From: DASQDT01 sp036380435
GTDB taxonomy: Bacteria > Acidobacteriota > Blastocatellia > Pyrinomonadales > Pyrinomonadaceae
Length of the DNA: 11,739 nucleotides
Direction of reading: 5' to 3'
NCBI GenBank assembly: GCA_036380435.1
Contig: DASVES010000172.1
Coordinates: 1 to 11,739, forward strand
Shown here: one piece after another, positions 6,740 to 11,739 of the stretch
How the letters are laid out: each line of letters starts with the position of its first letter
Position numbering within the stretch: the first letter of the stretch is position 1
Made by a program: the position numbers and the translations under genes
The notes under the pieces: model-generated
Database searches by the model: none
Seen by the model: only the letters and a program-made list of their open reading frames with translations
Told to the model about the DNA's origin: nothing

Positions 6740-8692
6740 ATGATTCAGAAGCGAATGAGAAATTGCACGCTCGTGGGGAGCGTTGCCACCGCGGCGGCAG
6801 TTTTGTATCACGCCTGGGCCAGCGGTGGAATCGCCTATTTCTTCCTCGGCTCACTCATAGTCCTGCACGCCTTCTGGCTTTACCGGCTCAGTGAGCAGCG
6901 TCTCGAAGAAGTGCGTCGGGCGCAGGCCGAGAAGCTTCAACACCTTCAGGAGATAGCGGCCTTACACCTGAACACCATCGAGTCGCTGGCCATCGCCATC
7001 GACGCCAAGGATCAGACTACACACGGCCACGTCCGGCGCACGCAGGTCTACGCGATGGAGTTGGGCAAGCTGCTCGAAGTTACGCCGACCGAGTTGGAGG
7101 CGCTGCGGGCCGGGGCGCTCCTGCACGACATCGGCAAGCTGGCCGTCCCCGAATACATTCTCAACAAGCCGGGCAAGTTGACGGCCGCCGAGTTCGAGAA
7201 GATGAAGATTCACACCGTCGTCGGCGGCGACATCATCAGGCGCGTCAATTTCCCTTACCCCGTCGAGGACATCGTGCGCTATCACCACGAGAAGTGGGAC
7301 GGGGGCGGCTACCCGCGAGGACTCAAGGGAGATCAGATTCCCCTCGTCGCGCGCGTCATCTCGGTCGTTGATTTCTATGACGCCACACGTTGCGACCGCC
7401 CGTACCGAATGGGGATGAAGCGCGAAGAATCAATCGGCCTCCTCCAGCGAATGTCCGGGAAGTCTTTCGACCCGCGCGTGGTCGAGACGTTCGTCGAGAA
7501 CATCGACTATCTCGACAGCCTCATCGCCCGGCAGGACATACAGGAGCAGGTGCCCTCGGCGCCGCCCGCGGGCATGAACACATCAAGCCCTGACGCGGGG
7601 CTTGCGCCCGACCACTTCGCGGCCTCGCACGGCGACGCCGGCTTCCGCTCCATCGCCGAGGCGCAGCGCGAAGTCTTCGCCCTCCACGAAATCGCGCAAA
7701 CCATCGGCGGCTCACTCAATCTCCAGGACACCTCCACGCTGGTCGCGAGCAAGCTGCGCTCCATCGTCCCGTTCGACACCTGCGTCATCTTCCTGATTGA
7801 CGAGAAGACGGGCAAGGCGCGGGCGGTACACGCGGCCGGCGAGCACGCCGAAGCCTTCGCCAGCCGCAGCGTCTCCATCGGCGACGGCATCACGGGATGG
7901 GTCATCGCCAACTCGCGCTCGATGTGTAACACCGCGCCGGAGCTTGACCTCGCGGGCGTCGCGGCGGAAGTGGCCGCGAAGATTCGTGGCGTCCTCGTCG
8001 CCCCGCTCACGCGCGAGGACGGCTCCTTCGGGGCGATCACGCTCTACTCCGACAAACTCTCTTCCTACACGGCCGAGCACGTCCGCCTGCTCGAATCGGT
8101 CGCGCACCACGCGTCGAACGCGCTCAACAACGCGCTGATCTACGAGCGGACAAAGGAGAGCGCGCTTAACGACGCCCTCACGGGGCTGCCCAACTCCCGC
8201 GCGCTCCACCTGCTGCTGGGGCAGCGCATGGCCGAGTGCCGGCGGCAGAAGGACACACCGCTGTCAGTGTTGACCATCAACATCGACGACTTCAAAGAGG
8301 TGAACAACACCTACGGCCACGGGGCCGGAGACCGCGTGCTGGCGGGGGCCGCCGAGATCATCAAGCGACAGGTGCGGCAGATGGACGTGCTGACTCGTTT
8401 CGCGGGCGACGAGTTCGTGGCCGTGATGCCGACGGCGCCGGGCGACGTGGCGGTCAGGGTCGCCGAGCGCATCCGCGCCGCGGTCGAGGCACATAAGTTT
8501 TATGTCCGAACGGGGCGCTCAATCGGCATCGGCGTAAGCATCGGCGTCGGCAACTTCCCCACCGACGGCGAGACCTCCGACGATCTGCTCATGGCGGCCG
8601 ACCGGAACATGCGTCGCGACAAAAGCGCACGCAAACCCAACCCTGAGCTGTCCCTCGCGGCCGGGCTTGCGCCCGCTGACGCATTGCGTTAA
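6740..8692 (+). CDS. Membrane-anchored HD-GYP / GAF / GGDEF protein of cyclic-di-GMP turnover
   Basis: A 650-residue protein (from ATG 6740) that carries both activities of c-di-GMP metabolism. Two hydrophobic helices (about 8-25 and 30-47) lead into a coiled coil (LSEQRLEEVRRAQAEKLQHLQE). The HD-GYP phosphodiesterase domain (about 75-265) has HGHVRR, the metal pair H129-D130 in LLHDIGK, and HHEKWDGGGYP at 182-192 with an intact GYP. A GAF sensor domain follows (about 310-470). The GGDEF cyclase domain (about 475-625) has LTGLPN, the active-site loop AGDEF (555-559) and the product-inhibition I-site R546-x-x-D549. The first Gly of GGDEF is Ala here, a tolerated variant in known cyclases. Both domains therefore look catalytically competent, and the GAF domain may decide which dominates. 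The start is uncertain: a TTG at 6665 and ATG 6755 are also in frame, and no Shine-Dalgarno is clear. A terminator follows the stop. Confidence 0.9.
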   Translation: MIQKRMRNCTLVGSVATAAAVLYHAWASGGIAYFFLGSLIVLHAFWLYRLSEQRLEEVRRAQAEKLQHLQEIAALHLNTIESLAIAIDAKDQTTHGHVRRTQVYAMELGKLLEVTPTELEALRAGALLHDIGKLAVPEYILNKPGKLTAAEFEKMKIHTVVGGDIIRRVNFPYPVEDIVRYHHEKWDGGGYPRGLKGDQIPLVARVISVVDFYDATRCDRPYRMGMKREESIGLLQRMSGKSFDPRVVETFVENIDYLDSLIARQDIQEQVPSAPPAGMNTSSPDAGLAPDHFAASHGDAGFRSIAEAQREVFALHEIAQTIGGSLNLQDTSTLVASKLRSIVPFDTCVIFLIDEKTGKARAVHAAGEHAEAFASRSVSIGDGITGWVIANSRSMCNTAPELDLAGVAAEVAAKIRGVLVAPLTREDGSFGAITLYSDKLSSYTAEHVRLLESVAHHASNALNNALIYERTKESALNDALTGLPNSRALHLLLGQRMAECRRQKDTPLSVLTINIDDFKEVNNTYGHGAGDRVLAGAAEIIKRQVRQMDVLTRFAGDEFVAVMPTAPGDVAVRVAERIRAAVEAHKFYVRTGRSIGIGVSIGVGNFPTDGETSDDLLMAADRNMRRDKSARKPNPELSLAAGLAPADALR

Positions 8693-8719
8693 TTCCCCAC
8701 CAACAGCGAAAACAGTGTC

Positions 8720-8760
8720 GCCCGCCGGCAAGTGTCCGGCGGGCTTTTCCTTGTCTTTTT
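8720..8760 (+). terminator. Rho-independent terminator after the HD-GYP/GGDEF gene
   Basis: GCCCGCCGG (8720-8728) pairs perfectly with CCGGCGGGC (8736-8744) across a 7-nt loop, and the T-rich tract TTTTCCTTGTCTTTTT follows. This is a strong intrinsic terminator 27 bp past the stop codon, and it isolates the c-di-GMP gene from the pyruvate dehydrogenase operon. Confidence 0.92.
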
Positions 8761-8788
8761 GCGCCCGAACCCGCAACTCGCGTATAAT
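8759..8788 (+). promoter_or_regulatory. Promoter of the pyruvate dehydrogenase operon
   Basis: A perfect TATAAT at 8783-8788 stands 18 bp after a weak -35, TTGCGC (8759-8764), directly behind the terminator. Transcription would begin near 8795 and leave a leader of about 109 nt before the E1 alpha start. A perfect -10 with a poor -35 suggests help from an activator or an upstream contact. Confidence 0.6.
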
Positions 8789-8903
8789 CCGGCCTCGAAG
8801 GCAAATCATCCAGACAGCTTTATTCCGAACTCGCGCCATCGAGTCGAGGCGCAGCAGCGTCTGCGCGGCGGCCGGGGACGCGCTTTCCACGGGTGAGAAG
8901 AAA

Positions 8904-10034
8904 ATGAGTGAGCTGAAAGTAATTCCGATGAAGCCGCGCACTAGCTCTGCCGAAGCCGGCGCGCAGGGCGCACAGGTGCGTGAGGCGGCTGGAACTGACG
9001 CCCCGGTCGTGCCCATCGAAGTGCATGAGCGCCGCCGGCAGGAGCAGCAACACCGTGTCGAGGAGATCGACCGCGAGACTTTATTGCGGATGCTCTATCA
9101 GATGATCCTCGTCAGGCGTTTCGAGGAGAAGTCGGCGGAAGCCTATACGCTCGGCAAGATTGGGGGCTTCTGCCATCTCTACATCGGGCAGGAAGCCGTA
9201 GCCGTCGGCGTCATCTCGGCCCTGCGTAAAGACGACTACGTCCTGACGAGCTACCGCGACCACGGCCACGCCCTGATTCTCGGCACCTCACCCGACGAGG
9301 TGATGGCCGAACTCTACGGCAAGGCCGGCGGCTGCTCGGCCGGCAAGGGCGGCTCGATGCATCTCTTCGACGCCGACACCAACTTTCTCGGCGGCCACGC
9401 CATCGTCGGCGGACAAATCCCGCTCGCCACCGGCGTCGCCTTCGCCTCCAAGTATCGCGGCACCGACCAGCTCGCGGTCTGCTTCTTCGGCGAGGCCGCC
9501 GTCAATCAGGGCGCCTTCCACGAGTCGCTGAACATGGCGCAGCTTTGGAAGTTACCCTGCATCTACATCTGCGAGAACAACCAGTACGGCATGGGCACGG
9601 CCGTCAAGCGCGCGATGTCACTGCACGAAGTGGTGGAGAAGGCCCCCGCCTACGACATGGCCTCGGAGTTCGTTGACGGCATGGACGTGCTCGCGGTTCG
9701 GGAGGCGACACAACGCGCCGTCGAGCGTGCGCGCGCCGACTCGCTGCCGACGCTGCTCGAAGTAGGCACCTATCGCTTCATGGGACACTCGATGTCCGAC
9801 CCCGGCAACTACCGCACGCGCGCTGAGATCGAAAAGCATCAGGAGCGAGACCCCATCAAGCTTTTCGCCGACAGCCTGAAGAAGAAGCAAGTCATCGGCG
9901 ACGCTGACCTAAGCGAAATCGAGAAGCGCGTCAAGGAAGAGGTCGAGCGCGCCCTCAAGTTCGCCGACGAAAGCCCCGAGCCGGCGCCCGAGGAGCTTTT
10001 TACAAACATCTACGCCAATCCGTTAGGAAAGTGA
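8904..10034 (+). CDS. pdhA: Pyruvate dehydrogenase E1 component, alpha subunit
   Basis: A 376-residue alpha subunit of the thiamine-diphosphate E1 heterotetramer, which decarboxylates pyruvate and acetylates the lipoyl group of E2. Residues 1-55 are a polar, probably disordered extension. The core begins at ETLLRMLYQMILVRRFEEK. Conserved E1 alpha blocks are GFCHLYIGQEAVAVG (88-102), TSYRDHGHAL (115-124), GKGGSMHLFD (148-156) and LPCIYICENNQYGMGT (217-232). The phosphorylation-loop region YRFMGHSMSDPGNYRT (290-305) is also present. The ThDP/Mg motif usually reads GDG...NN; here it is G196-E197-A198 with N225-N226, so the Mg-ligand Asp is replaced by Glu. ATG 8904 is chosen because it follows GAGAAG and gives the family length; a longer open frame upstream would overlap the terminator and promoter. 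The stop codon TGA is the first unit of the heptad palindrome that follows. Acetoin or branched-chain E1 is less likely given the beta subunit. Confidence 0.93.
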   Translation: MSELKVIPMKPRTSSAEAGAQGAQVREAAGTDAPVVPIEVHERRRQEQQHRVEEIDRETLLRMLYQMILVRRFEEKSAEAYTLGKIGGFCHLYIGQEAVAVGVISALRKDDYVLTSYRDHGHALILGTSPDEVMAELYGKAGGCSAGKGGSMHLFDADTNFLGGHAIVGGQIPLATGVAFASKYRGTDQLAVCFFGEAAVNQGAFHESLNMAQLWKLPCIYICENNQYGMGTAVKRAMSLHEVVEKAPAYDMASEFVDGMDVLAVREATQRAVERARADSLPTLLEVGTYRFMGHSMSDPGNYRTRAEIEKHQERDPIKLFADSLKKKQVIGDADLSEIEKRVKEEVERALKFADESPEPAPEELFTNIYANPLGK

Positions 10035-10153
10035 TGAGTGATGAGTGATGAGTGATAAGAAAGAAAAGAAGCTGTTAGCTTTTAGCTGTTGGCTGTTAGC
10101 TAATCGCTAAAAGCTAACAGCTTCTTATCACTCATCACTCATCACTTATCACT
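10030..10153. repeat. Heptad-repeat palindrome filling the E1 alpha / E1 beta junction
   Basis: Four GTGATGA-type heptads (10031-10058) are mirrored by four ATCACTC-type heptads (10127-10153). Between them are eight consecutive GCTNNNN heptads (10071-10126), themselves partly self-complementary (10068-10086 against 10106-10124). The two arms, about 48-57 nt, pair almost throughout. There is one G:U pair near the base, a 9-nt bulge around 10059-10067 and a loop of about 19 nt. The left arm includes the E1 alpha stop codon, and the right arm ends 6 bp before the E1 beta Shine-Dalgarno. In the operon mRNA it should fold into one long hairpin. Heptanucleotide tandem repeats of this style are known from filamentous cyanobacteria (STRR elements); whether these are related is unknown. 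Confidence 0.92.
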
Positions 10154-10171
10154 GCTTTTGGAGGTTTCCGA

Positions 10172-11155
10172 ATGGCCATCATCACGATGCGCGAGGCGCT
10201 CAATCAGGCGTTGGCGGAGGAGATGCGCCGCGACGAGGGCGTCTTTCTGATGGGCGAAGAGGTCGCGGCCTATCAGGGCGCGTACAAGGTCTCGAAGGGG
10301 TTGCTCGAAGAGTTCGGCGAGAAGCGCGTGATCGACTCGCCGATTACCGAGCTGGGCTTCGCCGGTCTCGGTGTCGGCGCCGCGATGGTCGGCCTGCGCC
10401 CCGTCATCGAGTTCATGACCTTCAACTTCTCCATCCTCGCCACCGACCAGATCATCAACTCCGCCGCCAAGATGCTCTACATGTCGGGCGGCCAGTTCAA
10501 AATCCCCATCGTCTTCCGCGGCCCCAATGGCTCCGCCTATCAAGTCTCCTCGCAGCACTCGCAGTCCCTTGAGTCGTGGTTCGCGCACTTCCCCGGCCTC
10601 AAGGTCGTGATGCCCTCGACGCCCGCCGACGCGAAGGGCTTGCTCAAGAGCGCCATCCGCGACGATGACCCCGTCATCTTCATGGAGCAGGAGCGCATGT
10701 ACGGCCTCAAGGGCGAGGTGCCTGACGGTGACGACTTTACAATCCCGCTCGGCGTGGCCGACGTGAAGCGCGAGGGCAAAGACTGCACCATCGTCGCGCG
10801 CTCGCTCACGGTGCCCATCGCCCTGAAGGCGGCGGAGGAGATGGAGAAGCAGGGCGTGTCCTGCGAGGTCATCGACCCGCGCACGATCCGGCCGCTCGAC
10901 ACGGAGACCATCATCCGTTCGGTGAAGAAGACGAACCGCGTCGTCATCGTCGAAGAGTCGCACCCTTTTTGCGGCGTAGGCGCAGAGTTGAGCGCGCAGA
11001 TCATGGAGAACGCCTTCGACCATCTCGACGCCCCCGTCAAGCGTCTCTCCGGCGTTGACGCACCGATGCCTTACGCGAAGAACCTTGAACGTCTCGCGCT
11101 GCCGGACGTGCCACGCCTCGTCGCCGCCGTGCGCGAGGTCTGTTACATGGATTAA
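10172..11155 (+). CDS. pdhB: Pyruvate dehydrogenase E1 component, beta subunit
   Basis: A 327-residue beta subunit that completes the E1 active site with the alpha subunit. It has the classical PDH-type order. GEEVAAYQGAYKVSKGL (28-44) leads to IDSPITELGFAGLGVGAA, with E60, the Glu that activates the ThDP aminopyrimidine. FMTFNFSILATDQIINSAAK (81-100), the helix pair of the dimer core, comes next, followed by FRGPNGSAYQVSSQHSQSLE with H129. The C-terminal transketolase-like domain (about 200-325) carries VEESHPFCGVGAE and ends in the diagnostic MPYAKNLE. It is very close in style to mitochondrial and alphaproteobacterial E1 beta. ATG 10172 has an excellent Shine-Dalgarno (GGAGG, 10160-10164, 7-bp spacer) immediately past the heptad palindrome. 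The stop TAA overlaps the AAAGGAG that should serve the E2 gene. Confidence 0.96.
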   Translation: MAIITMREALNQALAEEMRRDEGVFLMGEEVAAYQGAYKVSKGLLEEFGEKRVIDSPITELGFAGLGVGAAMVGLRPVIEFMTFNFSILATDQIINSAAKMLYMSGGQFKIPIVFRGPNGSAYQVSSQHSQSLESWFAHFPGLKVVMPSTPADAKGLLKSAIRDDDPVIFMEQERMYGLKGEVPDGDDFTIPLGVADVKREGKDCTIVARSLTVPIALKAAEEMEKQGVSCEVIDPRTIRPLDTETIIRSVKKTNRVVIVEESHPFCGVGAELSAQIMENAFDHLDAPVKRLSGVDAPMPYAKNLERLALPDVPRLVAAVREVCYMD

Positions 11156-11160
11156 AGGAG
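11154..11160 (+). promoter_or_regulatory. Displaced Shine-Dalgarno of the E2 gene
   Basis: AAAGGAG overlaps the E1 beta stop codon and is a perfect Shine-Dalgarno, yet the E2 start codon is 96 bp further on. A palindrome (11165-11246) occupies almost all of the gap. No comparable sequence stands directly before ATG 11257. If the palindrome folds in RNA, its base brings this element close to the start codon. Confidence 0.45.
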
Positions 11161-11164
11161 AAGA

Positions 11165-11246
11165 AGTCAGGAGTCAGGAGTCAGGAGTCAGAATATGAAG
11201 AGCAAAACTTGTCTTCATTCTGACTCCTGACTCCTGACTCCTGACT
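11165..11246. repeat. Perfect 30-bp-arm heptad palindrome at the E1 beta / E2 junction
   Basis: Four AGTCAGG-type heptads (11165-11192) are mirrored by four TGACTCC heptads (11221-11248). Arms 11165-11194 and 11217-11246 are exact complements. Inside the loop, GAAGA (11197-11201) can pair with TCTTC (11212-11216), which extends the stem past a small bulge. The sequence is unrelated to the previous palindrome but has the same design: period 7, inverted, intergenic, inside the pdh operon. It reaches to within 10 bp of the E2 start codon. Confidence 0.93.
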
Positions 11247-11256
11247 CCATGATGTT

Positions 11257-11739
11257 ATGGCTACACAGGTTGTAATGCCCAAGCTCTCGCCGACGATGGA
11301 AGAGGGGCAGCTCGCGCGTTGGCTCAAGAAGGAGGGCGACAAGGTCTCCGTCGGCGAGCCAATCGCGGAGATCGACACGGACAAGGCCACGATGGAGGCG
11401 CAGGCGCTGACGACCGGCGTGCTGCGAAAAATCCTCGTGCCCGCCGGCGAGACCGTTCCCCTCGGCGCGATCATCGCGGTCATCGCCGAGGCCGACGAAG
11501 ATATCTCCGACATCCTCTCTAAAGCCGGCTCGGCCCAAGCGACGACCGCGCGGAAGGAAGACACACAGGAGCCGGTGAAGACGGGCGGCGACGGTTCAGA
11601 GACGGAGTCGTCCGGCGTCGTGCCCGGCGGCGAGCGCACGCCGGCGACCGTTGAGGGGCAGCCAATCGCGGGTGATGTCGGTGGTGCGCCCGCCGCTAAA
11701 GATTCGGACGACTCAGACGACACGCTGGAAAAGTCACAG
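11257..11739 (+). CDS. pdhC: Dihydrolipoamide acetyltransferase (E2 of pyruvate dehydrogenase), N-terminal part, gene runs off the right edge
   Basis: The 161 visible residues begin MATQVVMPKLSPTMEEGQLA, the classical lipoyl-domain start. The lipoylation lysine is K43 in EIDTDKATME. The lipoyl domain (1 to about 80) closes with the usual GxxVPLGAIIAVI strand. A flexible, acidic linker rich in Gly, Thr, Ser, Asp and Glu follows (about 85-161), as expected between the lipoyl domain and the peripheral-subunit-binding domain. The E1-binding and acyltransferase domains lie beyond the window. The swinging lipoyl arm takes the acetyl group from E1 (the two genes upstream) to CoA. ATG 11257 is the only start that keeps the lipoyl domain intact. 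The nearby ATGs at 11249 and 11252 are out of frame, and no Shine-Dalgarno lies directly upstream. A 2-oxoacid E2 of another specificity cannot be excluded from this part alone, but the operon argues for pyruvate. Confidence 0.93.
   Translation, partial: MATQVVMPKLSPTMEEGQLARWLKKEGDKVSVGEPIAEIDTDKATMEAQALTTGVLRKILVPAGETVPLGAIIAVIAEADEDISDILSKAGSAQATTARKEDTQEPVKTGGDGSETESSGVVPGGERTPATVEGQPIAGDVGGAPAAKDSDDSDDTLEKSQ

Noticed and set aside
8667..8903. A 79-codon upward extension of E1 alpha
   Set aside because: It would begin inside the preceding gene and run through a strong terminator and a perfect TATAAT box. The extra residues show no family similarity, so ATG 8904 is preferred.
10030..10153. 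Possible CRISPR or tandem satellite array
   Set aside because: The units are 7 bp, contiguous and arranged as an inverted pair. There are no 25-40 bp repeats with unique spacers and no cas genes.
10142..11023. A 293-residue open frame on the minus strand
   Set aside because: It is antisense to E1 beta in GC-rich sequence, and its product is a low-complexity run rich in Arg, Asp, Leu, His and Gly with no recognisable motif, while the plus strand encodes a textbook E1 beta.

Overview
The window looks like a chromosomal segment of a GC-rich, free-living aerobic bacterium. An Acidobacteriota member (Blastocatellia/Pyrinomonadales-like) is my best guess. That rests on overall gene style, the GC-rich codon use and the intergenic palindromes built from short tandem words, so it is an inference, not a database result. 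Housekeeping genes fill most of the window. No rRNA, tRNA or CRISPR array was seen.

Left part (1-3430). The minus-strand 5' end of an electron-transfer flavoprotein:ubiquinone oxidoreductase gene occupies 1-347. A 2.7-kb discrete element follows at 493-3229. Its outer 24 bp are inverted repeats matching at 23 of 24 positions (5'-TGTGGG...), and 15-bp words related to GGTCATAAAGTGAAA recur inside both ends. The flanking pentamers are near-identical (GGCAA / GGCAC), as expected for a target duplication. The element has no transposase. It carries a promoter and two tightly coupled genes of unknown function: a membrane-anchored Ig/CARDB-like protein and a four-helix membrane protein. This fits a non-autonomous mobile insertion cassette, probably mobilised in trans by an IS21-type (or other DDE, Tn7/Mu-like) transposase. 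It is the most novel item here. A perfect 40-bp-arm palindrome lies just to its right.

Middle part (3431-8760). A thioredoxin-fold DUF255 (YyaL/SPATA20-type) protein gene converges on a minus-strand RNase D-like DEDDy exonuclease with an HRDC domain. Divergent from the exonuclease, behind a good sigma70-type promoter, is a membrane-anchored HD-GYP/GAF/GGDEF protein of cyclic-di-GMP turnover, closed by a strong intrinsic terminator.

Right part (8759-11739). A pyruvate dehydrogenase operon starts from a perfect TATAAT box: E1 alpha, E1 beta and the 5' end of the dihydrolipoamide acyltransferase (E2), whose gene runs off the window. Both gene junctions are filled by large imperfect or perfect palindromes made of heptanucleotide tandem repeats of unrelated sequence. 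The second separates a good Shine-Dalgarno sequence from the E2 start codon. These structures are likely to act at the RNA level within the operon transcript, on stability or relative translation of E1 and E2.
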